From Lycocorax pyrrhopterus obiensis (lineage: Eukaryota; Chordata; Aves; Passeriformes; Paradisaeidae): a stretch of DNA of 64,000 nucleotides. The position numbers and the translations under genes are program-made. This document shows positions 27,101 to 40,800 of the stretch, piece after piece. Position 1 is the first letter of the stretch, and the number at the start of each line of letters is the position of its first letter. The stretch is from the NCBI GenBank assembly GCA_014706295.1, contig JACSVZ010000002.1, forward strand, positions 19,948,494-20,012,493, written 5' to 3'. The notes beneath the pieces were generated by a model. It was not told where the DNA came from. It saw only the letters and a list, made by a program, of their open reading frames with translations, and did not search any database.

Positions 27101-30100
27101 TATTGAGATAGCCCAATTTACTAGGTTATCTACAGCACCACTGAAACATACAAATATTGAAATAGAAACTCAAAATCTTCCAAGTTGATGCTTCACTTAA
27201 AAGCTTGGGAAGGAAAGGAAAGAAACAAAGAAACCACAGAAGAAAACTCCAAACATTCAGAGAATGACAAAGAACAGAGCAAAAATTAGAGTTGTGTCCA
27301 GATCTATTTTTGCACACTATCTACAAAATACCATCTTGTATCGCTTTACTGCACTTAAAACTTCCCCTTCCATCACACACTACCCCATCCCCAATCCCAC
27401 ACTCATTTCCTCTGATTACACTCTTCTTGTTGGAATGAAAAAACCCAAGGATTTAAATAACAGAAATGCAGGATCTCTCAACTGGAGCTGGTTGTTGATT
27501 TCAAAGTACTATAGCTAAAATTTCATCCCCATGACGTTTGATTGTCCTATTATCATGGTATGTGCTTCAGAAACCTGATGCAGAGCAGCAGAAATCACTT
27601 TATTTATAAACAGCATAAAGCACTGAACAGCGTGAGAGTTAGCAGATTGACACATAGAATCAGAGTGAATGTGACAGCTCTCCATTGCAAGTTCAGATAT
27701 CCTAGGGGGTAAATTAAAGGTTTTTCTATACCAAAGAATAAACCTCAGAAAATACTTTGGCTGTCATTGAGCTTAATATTAGGCTATGGAAAAGCTGAGC
27801 AAGATCTGTGACAGAAAGGTTTTGTGAGGCTTTTGTTTGTTTACTAAACACCAGGGTTTATATTTTACCTATATTTTTCACATCAAATCCAGAATTTGAA
27901 TTGAACTGTAGCTTTCAGTGAGCTTTGAGAAATTACAGCAGATGCTTGTTTTCCTACGACACTTTGGTTGAAGCCTAAATTTGAGACATTGTTGAGAAAG
28001 GTACTTAGGCATTTTTAGATTTTTTTTTTGGGGTGTTGTTTTGGGAAGTAAAAATTTAGTAGTTTCTGATTATGTTGCCCATTCATCCAAAGCACAATTT
28101 AAATTGATGAAACTTCTCACGTGCTTAAATGCAAGAGGTTTCCCACATCACTCACCTGTGTGTGCATTGTGAGGGGAAGGAAAAAGGGATAATTTTTGAT
28201 TTTCAAAGGGGTTTTCTTTACTGCATCTCATCACCTTGCTTCCTTCAGGAAAAACCAGGAGAGGATGTTGTTAACACCAATGTTGTTATTATTCCCTCTT
28301 GAAGTCACCTAATGGTGGATTTTTAGCCAAATAAGCTTCCTGACTCTCAGTGTGATCACATGAATGCACAAACTGATGCTCTGGGCACAGAGATGGGACT
28401 GCATCTGGGGAGGACAATGTGGGCAAGCTCAGTGCCCCAGTAAGTGCAGACCAAGACAACGGGACAAGGCTCAAAGCCTAAATTTAAAGTTGGCCCTGCT
28501 TTCAGTCAAGTACTGAAGTTAGTGAGCTCCAAATACATCTTCTAGCCCCAGCTGCATTCCAGTTGCCACAGAGCAGTGCCCTCTGACTCATGCAGACTTT
28601 CATGTTTGCTTGCCTGGGCAGACTCAAGGCATTTCCACCTCTGATGCCTTTTCCCTTCTCCTTTCACCACTCATTTCTCTTTTTTTCTTACTCATTTCAC
28701 CACACATGGAGCATCGTTCCACTCTCCTACTCAGGCACACTCGTAAGACAGCCAGCATCTCCTCTTGAACAATCACTGAATAAAGGGGCACAAGAAGCTA
28801 AAAAACTACTCTGAGTATCTGCTAACAGCTGAAACGTTCCCGAAACGTGAAGGACAACAAAGAAGGTTTAAAGCATCACTTCCATTGCTGATCACTAGAA
28901 GTAGGTTCAAGAGAGAAAGGAAGACAGCCACAGGGCACTGCTGTTGCAATCAACTAGTTCTGAAATAGCTTCAGCACACTTTTAAATAGACACAATGAAG
29001 AACAAGTGAAGGTAGAAGGAGTCTCTGATGAAAAGACTGAAAAGATAAACATGGGGTTTAAACTTAATCTAGAAGGAATCTGATAAAAAAAAAGGAGTAT
29101 GGGACAAAAATAATCTTTATGGAAACAATACATTTCCCATTCAAACATCACTCAACTAGATATGAAGTTTATGACATACAGAGAAACCTATAGTACTGCA
29201 AACATGAACAAAATCCCAGAGCAAGACAGAGAAGCAGAAGGACCTGCAGAGGTTAGCACTGGAGTTAAGACAAAAAGCTGCAGAAACCATTAAATTATAT
29301 GGTAGATCCACAAAACAAGAATACACACATAACTTAAAAATAAAATAATAAAGAGGCTCCATGATTTCCCAAGCAAATGCAAACATTAGCAGAGTATAAA
29401 CAGCATGAACAGGACTGGAAACAGCATTATTACCATACTGGAAGAAATGAACAACACGGCACCACAAAGTGAATGGGCTAACGATTTTAAAGAAGGCAGA
29501 ATGTTAACTTCAAATTGGACACACATGAACAATCTGGTGTTATCGGGACACTGCAATTGTTACTTTTGAGAGAAAAGCTGCAGGAAAACAGATGAAATTC
29601 AAATGCTATAATAAAGATTTTGTTTCCAACCAAAGAAGTTGGTTTCCAAACAAATAAATGAACGGGAAACAAAAGCAAGGGAGAAGTACAATTTATATAC
29701 AGCATTACCAAAGGGACAGAAAAAATCTCAACTAGAGTAAAAGATGTGTCATGATCTGTGTTTCTTTACTGGGGAGCCCAAAACAGCTATGTGAAGGGTT
29801 TGGGGCTGTTCCTCAGGGAACCTCCTAAGAGACGGTCTGAGAGCCCGACTACTTCATGTTCCTGGGGCAGAGAGAGCAGGTGAGGTTTTATTGTGTGGGA
29901 CTTGCCAGCTGAACTTGGGACATCTGAAACAAAGCCAAAGAAGAACCCTGCTACTGGCTTCTGAACCACTGCACTGACCTTTTACCAATTCCCGATGTGG
30001 TTCAGCACTGCCTGTTTTGGCCCATGTAACTTGTCTCTACTTCATCAGGATTCCATCCGTGACAGAAACAGGGCATCCAGGGATGCCCAAACACAAGAAT

Positions 30101-31920
30101 GGTACAACATTTAACTACTCCATTTATCACACAATGCCATTTTACAGTCAATGTTTTTTAAACAAACCACAAAAATTCCGTTATCAGATTCCACCCAACC
30201 AGAAGTGACAATGGATAGGTAACTGCTACTTGAAAGTAAAGTACATCTATCCATAGGGTAAGTACTATTTCTGTGCATTAATTTAATATCTGAGTTTTTA
30301 AAAATAGTTAATAGGACTTTTATTTAAAGAAACATTATTTTGCTCTCAAAAGTTTTATTTAAGAATTTTGGATGTGTTTGGAATGCCAGTACCACCCAAA
30401 GAGGACACAATGAGGGGATAATTGACCTTGTCAGCTAAAAGCAGTCTTCCTTGGAACATTTAACTCATAGATGCAGTCAATTACCTTCAGGTAATGCCTA
30501 CTTCAGGGGTTTTATTGCTCTGTGCCTTTGAAATAAACTAGATTTACTATCCAAGTTAGATCTATTTTGCCTGAAGTTCCAAAAGCATTTTAGCAATATT
30601 AAAATTCTATCCAATTCTAGTACTAGGCTTTAAAAACAAAGCCAGTGACATCTGTGTTTCAAAGCAAACAAATATTTATGAATCTTGCAAGTAATTTTGT
30701 CTATAACTGAATTCATTACTATGTATATTAGATTTATAGGATGAATTGCTAATTTTCACTTGTTGCATTGTAAGTGTACTGGATAAATTGTCTTTATACT
30801 TCATAATTGGTGGGGAGAGTCTTCGGTTTAAATCAGAAATCCTGGCAGAGTAAAACCAGGGCACAGAAGTGTGCCGTGGTTTATAACACTGTCACCAATA
30901 TGGTCTCTGCCCAGGAATCTTAGAGTTTGTGTTCAGTGCTGAGAAATCCCAGCTGATACGTCATCAGGAGAACTAAAAGAGAATATTGGGAATATAAAGC
31001 CCACGGCTCACACATGGTGCCTGTGTCTAGTACTTGTTCAGCACAATTAAAAAACCCAAGTTCTTTTTTCTCCAAAGGAAGACAGAACAAGGCAGACAGA
31101 TTCACATGGTTTGACTTCAGAAAAAAGTACTTTTGCTCCTTTATTTCAACTCACACATAGTTAACCCTTTTTACTTTCTTTTTCCTTAACCTTTTTTTAA
31201 TTTTCTTTTTCCCCTTTTTTGTAATTTGGCAAGAAATTGTAAATCTATGCTTAGTCTAGAAGAAACAGTCTTGACTGCACAGAAGACACAATCAAACAAG
31301 CAACTGAATTAAGAAGGTACTGAACTTAATTGCTTATTACCAAGACATAAACAATTCCTGTTAATGTAAGATCCCATTTTCATTGCAGCTAAAAAACAAA
31401 AGCAAAAACACAGATAGATTCAGAGGAAGCAAAAGAAACTTTCTACACTTGCAGAGAATCAGTGTATGGAAGTGCAAGCAGTCCAATATTTTTTCATTAA
31501 CTCCTAATTAGATAGTTCTATAAAGAAGAATGAGTACTTTGGATTATGCATCCTACTTCAAGTCCCCAGACACCTCCTGTATTGTTTATTTTCACAGAAG
31601 CAATGGGATTTAATTCTGCAGTAATTACTTACCAATTTTCCTCCAGAACAGAAGTATATTACATTTCCTACTAAACTGAAAATGGATTCTATCAAGTAGC
31701 TGCTGCCTTGCAACTTTCTGATAAAAGAGCAAAGGGAAAATATTTTAAGAGGTTGTATTTATCTTTGAAAGGTGCTGAATCCAAAGCAACTGTCGGATGG
31801 GAAAAGCAGTGCTAAGAACTGAGAGCTTAGGCCTTTGTAGGATCAATACAAATCTTGTTCAATACTCACTGGACAGACTACAGTATGTATGTGCATCAAT
31901 TTCCATTATATATGAGAAAC

Positions 31921-31942
31921 TTATATATACATATATATATTT
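31921..31942. repeat. AT-rich (TA)n microsatellite
   Basis: Alternating TA dinucleotides with a single C interruption. Simple repeat only. Confidence 0.8.
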
Positions 31943-34921
31943 GTATCTTTTAAGAAACCCCAAGTCATTCATATTTTCCTAAGTTTGAACATTAATATTT
32001 CAATTGGCTTCTTCAGCTTCTATCTAATTGTAGTGTACTCAACTGAAATCTACATCAAATGTCTAGCAATGCTATTTTTAAAAAAAACATTCAAAGTTTT
32101 TTCCAACGCTGGAGTATTGGTGGTGGTTGAAGATATCTTGTTGTCAAACTTTCAAGGTCAACCAAAAAGTCCTTTTTTCATCATGAGATTAGAATAGCAA
32201 AGCTCCAAGCCTAAACTAGTGAACTAATCTACAGAATGGAATAAAACCTCAAAGGGAATGTGGGAGAAGCTAACGGAAAAATGAAAAGCACTCAAATGAT
32301 TCAGTGAAAACACTGCTTTGGAAGTGCAGTCTTGAAAAATGAGGGACCAGAAGTCAAGAGTTTTGTTGAGAAAACAGTCATATTTTTCTTAAAACTGTCA
32401 AAGATTTTGACCAGTTTTAGCCAGTTACCAAAATTTTAAGTCACTATCAGTTTTAGCAACCCTATTTTTGAAACATGTTTTCTGAAATTTTTTAAAAGAA
32501 CTCAGTAGACATTTTCCCAACCAACAGTGCCTTTTAATTAATTTAATTCCAAAATGTCAGTGGTTACATCTGAAAATTTTAGTCAATACTTTCACCAAGG
32601 TTTATCTTGGTACACTTCATTTCAGCTTTCAGTGACTTCACGGTCGTTTCAGGAGAGGCGTGCAGTGAGAGCAAAGTCATCTCTGGAGGCAGATCCACCT
32701 CATTCTTTGCGGATGCAGCAAGTGCACCGTGTGCACTGCAGAGCACAGAAGCCTCTGCATAGGGCTTTGGAGACAGCTTCTGTGGGCTGAACAACCCACA
32801 CAGAGGGTGTACTCACACAATCAGGGTGTGGGGATCTCCAGGGTTTCTTGGAAAGCACGCTCAAATCCTGAGTGCGTCCTAGTACATCTATGTGAGCAAC
32901 TTTGGGACAGAATGGGATCTCACCCTATAGACTCGGAGCACAGCTAAGCTAGGTCATGACTGCTCCCACCTGGCCCACCAGATGTTTAGTTTTTTCAACT
33001 AAACTCTTTGGTACAACTTGTACATAAAAATTAACTTTTGCTTCTAGTTGTAAAAGATGAGCTGTCAAAACAGATAAGTGAGTTTCAAGAAGTTCTTGCT
33101 CATTGCTTCATTACAGAATATGCTTAGAAAATACATGAAATTATGGTCTTATAGACTTCACTCCCTCCTGAGATGCCCCAACACTTTTCACCACTTTTCT
33201 TGTTCAGTATGGAGGATGAGCCCTTTGAGGCCATACAAGTCAATTCTACCTGTAATGAAGATTGGGCAGCAGTAACTTTCAATGTGGAAATAAAAATGAA
33301 GTGCTAATTATTAGGCAATACTCTTGTCAATAGTAATAATGTAAGTAACTTTTTAAAACACTGCATAAAGAGAAATACACAAATGTGACATACATTGTAT
33401 CAACTACACAAGAAACAACATGGGCAATGAAAGCCTGCTGGTGGTACTGCCCACTGCAGCCGCTGCTATTTTGAGTACTACTTACACTAAAAATAATCTC
33501 AGTCTTGCAACAGAACTACTATTTTACTTGAATTTAGCCTTCCTATGCAGTAGTATATAGTAAAGACTACAGATCATCATCATAGCTAAACACACTGCAA
33601 GGTGACAGTTCAAATGTTACAGATACTTGCAATTTCTGAGGAGTAGTAGTGCAACAGAGCATTAGAGGAGCAACTGTCATCAACCAAAGTTCAAAAAAAA
33701 TCAATCATCTCATGGACAACAGGCAGAAGTTATTATTAAAATGAAATATGCCAGGAATTGTATTAGTTCTTTTTGTTGCCTACATTCTCAGTTGCAGCAA
33801 CAATAAAAGGTTTGGAATGTAATTCTAACCATAAAGAATTAAGACAAAGTGCCTTTAAGCTATAGAACAGTTGTAAATTTTTTTTAAACCTCACTCTAAG
33901 CTTCCTTCCTACCAAAGATGTGATTCAGCCTTCCTCTCCTTTATGCTGTCTCCATTATATCTAAGCATGATCCCCACGATAGAGCTAGTGATATACAGCC
34001 TCTTCATTTACCAAGGCATTTTTAAAGTCTTTCACATAGATGCCGAAGAACACAAGCTAAAGCAGGTTTGGCACTGTTAAACTGATCCTTTCCTGCCATC
34101 TAGGGGACACAAACTGGTGTGCAACTGGAAGACTGTCTTCAGTTACATCCAGGAAAATTTTCTATATGAAATGCTTATCTCTACCCAGCAAAACAAAAAA
34201 CAACTTAACTGAAGAGTAGCACACCTGACAAGAAACAAACCTAACATAAAGCCTCATTCTCCTGCCTGCAGGGTGGGCACACACACTGTGTGGACAGCAT
34301 GCAGTTTTTCTAGTGCACAATCCCCTAAGAAGCAAAATATAGAAACACTCAGTGTTGAAAGATCATCAAGGTTAATTTTAGAAAAAGTTGAAGGTTGTTC
34401 CAAGATGCCCGTTTCTATTGCTAGTGTTGGCATCGTGGCCAGGTTCTCACCCTGCTCTCCTCACGGTTGCCTTCCGGGCTCTTTCACGAGCCGGACTCTA
34501 CAAAAGGAAAGAGCAAACTCAGCTAAATGCTAAGCATAGCCAAATGCACAGACAAAAATCCATACAAGTTTTTTCCCAGTCTTTTGTTTGGATTTGTTTT
34601 GTTCTGACTTTGAAAGGGAACAGTCCACTAAAACAAACACCCTTCACTGAAACAAACAAAGACCCACGCTTCCCATGGCTGAAACGATGTGACAGTCTCT
34701 TTAGGATCAAAGCTGGAGCTTCTCTGAGATGAAAGGAAGCAGGTGTCCAGCCAAGATGTTCTGCGAACTGGCTACAGCTGCACATGATGCAGGCCCCCAT
34801 TCTGACCCAGTGAACAGACTGGAGATGAAATGAAAGCGACAATGCTACACTATTGCAGTACCTCTTCACCACAGAGCACTAACAAACAAAAACCCCATCC
34901 AACTTAACAGAACAACTCAAT

Positions 34922-34927
34922 TTTATT
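34922..34927 (-). terminator. ARL5B: Candidate distal poly(A) signal of ARL5B
   Basis: AATAAA reads on the minus strand. Within about 50 nt downstream comes a run rich in G and T (around 34870-34915), as expected for the downstream cleavage element. Confidence 0.4.
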
Positions 34928-35873
34928 TTGATGACAAGTATTTTGAGCAGCTGTGCCCAAGTCCTCTTCACCTTACTGAGTGCAGTGTGTTTAAAGAGCT
35001 GGAAAGAATCCCTGCTTTGGGGATACTGAACCTCTTTGCCACCTAGACAAAAAGTAAAAAAACATAAATAAAAAGCCATGTGCCAACCCATTTACAGCAG
35101 TACAATATAAATGTGCATAGGACACCATAATTGCTTGACCTTAAGGTGATTAACATTGTTCTTTGTGAGCAGTGTATTAAACACAGAATACCTTCAAAAT
35201 GCAAAACTACCTGCAAGATATTGACTACATTCAAATTAGCAAACATAATGCAGTATTTGGCAATGCAAACACACACAGAGTATTCTAAGGGACCCCTTTA
35301 ATATATTTTAATCAAATCACTTTCAGTTTAACAGGCTCTGAAGTTATTAAAAATAAGGCCCCCAAAATTCCACACCAAGCCTTTTTCCCGAAAAAAATTA
35401 TAATAATAAAAAAAAATCACAGCAACAGTGCTCCGAACAAACCAGTATTATCAATGGAAAACTGTTGCAGAAAATGGAGTTGTTAGGTGATAAAAATCAT
35501 AGCAATTATCAGGAATGTTTCATTCTGTAAAGACACGCAAAGGTTTTAAGTGCTAAGAAATTAAAACTTCCATTATTCTGATAATCTAATGTTTACAATC
35601 AGACCATTTCCTCCTAATCAAATTTATATGTATTACCTCAGGTAAGACTGGATTTAGTAATCAAACTTATAGATTTCCAAATAGTTTTAGCTAGAAAGCA
35701 TTAAATATAAAATCATATTTTTTTTTAACAATCAAAGGGCTACACATCCAGTTAGTGCTCTTTGTAAGTATTTAAGAGTACATTCCGAATGACATAAAAA
35801 TAAACCTGACAATAAATCTAAATTGCAAACTGAAATTAAGTCACCAAACAAGAAACATCATTCATACTACCAT

Positions 35874-35879
35874 TTTATT
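35874..35879 (-). terminator. ARL5B: Candidate internal poly(A) signal of ARL5B
   Basis: AATAAA on the minus strand is followed within 40 nt by a TG/TTTG-rich stretch. It could produce a shorter 3' UTR. Confidence 0.3.
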
Positions 35880-36203
35880 TTTTCCTTTATAATTTGCTTC
35901 CCTAAGAGCAAAACAAATCTTATTTTCACACATTAAAACAGCTGAACATCAGAGCAAACAGCTTTAATACCATATTTTAACCTTGACTTGCATTCATATT
36001 TTTTCTTTATGCACTACTTTTCACTGACTGTAATTATTTTCTGAACACTTTGACTTGACACTGAATGTAGTCCTAAATGTAACTTCTGATAGCTGGCATT
36101 AATACACAACTTCATTTAACCAATCACCGTTTCCACATGTATTCAAAGTCTTTCCAACACTTACGACAACATACTTGCTGATACTTTTAAAATTTCATGA
36201 AGA

Positions 36204-36209
36204 TTTATT
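36204..36209 (-). terminator. ARL5B: Candidate proximal poly(A) signal of ARL5B
   Basis: One of two AATAAA hexamers about 50 nt apart on the minus strand (the other at 36252-36257). A GT-rich element about 35-50 nt downstream resembles a cleavage-stimulating site. Confidence 0.35.
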
Positions 36210-37742
36210 TAAATAAAATGGAAGCAAATTGAAATTTACAAAGCTTAAAATTTTATTAAAGAAAACTCGGTGTGCTTAAATTTCCAGAACAAGATTTAAC
36301 AAAAACATTTTGTCATCAAAGACCTACAGTCAGTTTGCAAAATGATTCTGGTAACCAAACTCCATGTGGCTTTTAGGCATGCAGAAGTGCAGAACGGTGC
36401 TTCTGGAAAACCTGCCAAGCATTTAGACACGTTGGGTACCTGACTGCTGCTGGGACTTTGCTAGGAATTGGGTGTCCACTATTGGTTTTGGTTTGTTTCG
36501 CATTTTTAATCCTCACATGGGGTTTTTTGGGGCGACTGGTGGTTAGGTTTATTTGATACCTAATGTTCTCAATTAACTCCGTGTCTTTAGATTATCTTTA
36601 GATTTAACTTAATTCCCTTCAAACTGAATTAACAGTTACTGGGTCAAATCTTTCACCACCTGTTTTTCAGATTTCAGGTGAAGGAATCAAACACCGTCAG
36701 AAGTTCTCTGCTTGTGCAAATAAGACAAAAAACAAAAATAAAGGCAAAATAATTTCTCTGCAACAGAATCTGAAAACATATGTGATAGTAGGTAAATAAA
36801 GGTCAAGATTAGCTTCACTCCGAAGTCTACAGATACAGCACCATGGTTTGGTTTTGTTTATAATCTGGCTTCCCTTTTGATTTTGCATTCATTTAGAAAA
36901 CAGCACTCTCACTAAAAGGTGAGGAAGGCTCATGTATACAGAATTTAAAATTGTAACAGAATACAGCAAGTCTACACATAACACTGGCTGCTGTGATTCC
37001 AAATGTAATTACCAATTTATCTTTGAAAAGGTATTCAAATTTTTAATGACTATACCAGCACTTAGTAGCAATATTTTTATGCACTGTACAGAGATGTATC
37101 TTCAAGTAGAAGAATATCCTAGAACTACAGACCACAGAAACTGAGACTGAAACAGATTTCTTTTAAGGCAGAAGTTCCACTGTATATCAGATTAAAAGCC
37201 ACCACAATATTAACTATAACTAATTCATTAGGCATTTAAAAATTTGCATTCATAACTATTAATTCTCGTGCTGGCTAGAACTCTACTAATGTTCCAGGAA
37301 GTCCAGCTGGAGAGATACGATTATCCTTTGAGGTTAAAGCTATGGCAGAGTAAAGTTAACCTAAACACTACTTTTAATTATTAAATAAAATGTGCTGCTC
37401 ATTTATGTTAGTAAGTTATACAATTATTTAGAAAGAGGAAATATGAAATATTGACAATGACAAAACAGATTTTAAAAAGCTATCATTGAAAAAGTTAGAA
37501 TTCATATTCAGAGGAATTTCAATGCTTAAAAACAGATTCACATATGTTCATCCAGTTGAAGATTAGTGTATTAAAAAAAGTTACGAAAATACTTTTGTGT
37601 TTCAGTTCAACTGCGCTTGATTCAAGCACAGCTTAGAGGTTGGCTGATATAAATTAAACATGGTCACTGCCTCAGCAGCCAAAAGTACAGAAAAATGTAC
37701 ATGTTCACAGGATAAATAGAAGTCTCTTCTTTTGGAGGAATT

Positions 37743-37775
37743 AAAAAAAAAAAGCAAAAAAAAGCAAAAAAAAGC
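37743..37775 (-). repeat. ARL5B: Decamer U-tract repeat abutting the ARL5B stop codon
   Basis: In mRNA sense the TAG stop is followed by C, then U8, GC, U8, GC and U11, so a 10-nt U8GC unit is repeated in phase. It lies in the first 35 nt of the 3' UTR. U-rich runs of this kind are typical targets of TIA1, ELAV and PTB proteins; that role is inference. Confidence 0.85.
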
Positions 37776-37823
37776 TATCTCACTCCAATACGGGAGGTCA
37801 TCCACTCCAAGCCTTGGCATAAC
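37775..37823 (-). CDS. ARL5B: ARL5B coding exon 6 and stop
   Basis: 49 coding nt after acceptor TTTCAG. It completes Gly164 and ends ...[15 protein letters not shown] then TAG. The stop is followed directly by a decamer-repeated T tract. Confidence 0.97.
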
Positions 37824-40800
37824 CTGAAAGATAAGAGACGTTATAATTGGTACTAATTGTATTTCAGCATCTTGAAGGTATTTTCTACCTGTTTTTATGT
37901 GTCAAAACAGCTACTTAAAATAAATTAAATCAACTGGAAATGGGATTGAAAGCTGAACAGAGTAAATAGTGTTTTAAACTAAGTCTACTTATGCTTTAGC
38001 CACATGAAAATGGTCAAGCATTCTATTTCATTGAAGCTTGGCAGTACTTCAATTTTTTTTCCTTGTAAACCTAAAAGACACTATTCTTAAATGCTTACTC
38101 ATAAGTACATGGAAACAAAAACCTTTTTATTTTTCTACAGAATGTTAGACCTTTACATACTAATACTAAAAGATAAAGGGCAGGTTATCCAGACTGAATT
38201 GTTTCATGAAAAGACAGTAAATCAAGAATTCTAAAATCACATTACAAAATTAAAAGTATGCTTATATTGAATACTAAGACTGCATGGGAACTAATCTGCT
38301 TCCTAACTCAATTTGCATCTCCATTTAAAAGTCTTCCATTTCAGAAGACAGACTTTCCTTTGATTTTCTAGGGATCTAGTTACCTAGTTTATACCTCTTT
38401 GAGCTTTACCTTCATACAGTAAATCAGGGTTTAGCTATCCAATAACTGATAGCTTCACTCACATGGGGCTGATACACCCTGATGCCTGTCAGATCTTCCC
38501 AAGGAAGACTCAGCTCAGTGATCTAACTCTGGGAATGTTTTTTCTAAGTTGATCTCACTACTGTCATAGTCTAAAATATTCTAAATATTCACCCCTTTTT
38601 GTTTCACAATACAAAAGAAGCAGCCTAGGATGGCCACTGTTTCTAAACTAAACTTCGTATTTATTATTACTTTCCTTCAAATGTCAACTTGGTTGAAGAT
38701 CTTAATTAGTACATAAACTGTGTATTCAAAAGTGACTTTAGCAAAACTGGTGGCAGGAAAGTAGAGTTAACTCTTAGAACAAAACAATACAATCCAAAGA
38801 CCCCATGAAAAAAACCTCACTTTGTTCTCACTAACACATTCCACCCTAAGGAAGTTAATGCCACCATTCACTCTACAAGATATCTCCATGACATTAGACA
38901 ATACTTCATGCTAGAAAGTGAGGTAGATGCTTTCCTTTCCCAAATACTCAGTTGCATTCACTATTTTTGATGTCACAAGACCACATTATTTTAAAGGTTG
39001 TATAACAGCTAAAAAAACCCTCTAAATATCACACATTACAAGATTGCCTTAAAAATCAAGTTGAAAAATTAGTACACTTCACACCATACAAGCAAGACAT
39101 TATCCTTGTTAAAAGGTATCCAAAAACGTTTTTTGACAGACTAAGGATCTAAGGCTAGCCCTCCATTTTAGTAATTGTTGGCATAAGGAATACGTATTTC
39201 AAAATTAGCTACATTAACCAGATACAAACAAAAAGTTTAATATTGGTAACAATTTTGTTTTATGACAGATCTATGTAACTTTTCATCAAAACTATGTTTC
39301 AATGCTAATCAAAAAACCCAACCAACCAAAAAAACCCCAGAACACCTCAACCTCCCAGCTTAGAAGCTTCCTGTAGTTTAGAATATAAAGGAAGAAAGCA
39401 GTAGCTTATTTCTTTCAATACAGAAAGACACACAAGAGTAAGAGAGTAGTACAGAGAGAGTAGACAGCTAAGTCAACAGCTACATACTTAGATGGAGGGG
39501 TGGTGTTTGGTTTTTGGTTTGGGGTTTTTAACAACAAATGGAAGAATTTCATATGAGTTTGGAGTCTGAGCTTTGAGAAAAACCACAAGGTTCAATTAAG
39601 AAAATGAAAAATTTAAAATGTCCCTCTGACTGCAAAGTTCAGAAAAGATGAACTTTCAGAAAATCCACATTGGTGTCAGCAGGCTTCTAAATCAGTATTC
39701 TCATTTACCACCAATTGCCATACTAAGCAGTAAGCACTTACCCTTCTCCTGTCAAAGCACAGCAGGACTGAATGTGCCATGGGTGATCCTTTATGGAGCT
39801 GAGGGTGAGGTATGCAGATATCTCAGCAGCTGTCATGCAGCCTTTCATGTCTTGCTTGTTTGCAAAGATGAGAACCGCAGCCTTCCGTAAATCCTAGAAA
39901 TGATTTACAGTACTCATAATAGTTATTATACAGAACTAAAAGGCTACTGTGCTAACTTTGTTTCTTAAAAGAACTGTATCCAAGCTAATCCACAATTACA
40001 CAGGAGCATGGAGTTTTAACTGACTTACTGCACTAAATATTCATTACAGTAAGACTGAAAAAACGAATTTATTCAGAAGTGTTCACCACTACAGAGAATC
40101 AAATTGTAATGTATTATATGAGTATCCTTTTGGTGTTGACCACATGTTCATACATAACTAATGAAAGTCTTCTCAAAATACATTTTATAATGCTCCAACT
40201 CATTCAGCCAGTGGAATTATTTCTGGTTAAACATTCCAAATCCTACAATAAATACTATTCAAATGGAAAAGCCTGCTAGATATCACTCCCTTGAAATTGC
40301 TTTCAACTTTGTTAAAGAAGTTCTGTATTGATTAAAGCAGTAACAATTTAAGGAAGCTTTCTGAATTCTTATAAGTTTAATCCTAGGGTTCCAGAAAAGG
40401 AGCTCTAATAATGTTGCATCAGCTTTAATAACTAATTAAAATTGTTTTGTTTCAGTATGGAATTTAGCATTCCAAACAGCAACGAGATGAACTGGAATGT
40501 ATGGTTTTAAAAGTGCAGAAGGGTAAACAAGTGTAATACTCAGGAAGCTGACAGTTGCAACTAAAAGTGTTCAATACATTTCAGTACATATTAAATTTTG
40601 AGACTATTTTTCCACCAAGAGAAAAAAAAACCCAAAACAGCAGAGCTTTATGATCTACAGCTGAAAATTCACCCCTACAAGTAGTCCAGTCTAGGCCTAC
40701 CGACTGTTTTCAAGAGATGGTAGATCACAATTTCCTAAGAGTTTCAGACTGGAAACTAAAAAACTACATGGGAAAACTTCGCCACAACAAGTAATTTTTC

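Larger units (their letters stand above)
19662..34904. other. Intergenic region without a recognisable gene
   Basis: AT-rich non-coding sequence between the orphan promoter-like block and the presumed ARL5B 3' end. Slightly GC-richer islands occur near 23.03-23.28, 29.77-30.03, 32.64-32.95 and 34.25-34.53 kb. None yields a recognisable protein, tRNA or repeat family by eye. Confidence 0.6.
34905..37774 (-). other. ARL5B: Probable ARL5B 3' untranslated region
   Basis: This sequence follows the ARL5B stop codon on the minus strand. It is AT-rich, has no further splice-bounded exon, and contains several AATAAA signals in sense orientation. The lower bound is a guess from the most distal convincing signal, at 34922-34927. 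Long 3' UTRs are usual for mammalian ARL5B, which supports but does not prove this extent. Nearer signals may give shorter isoforms. Confidence 0.5.
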
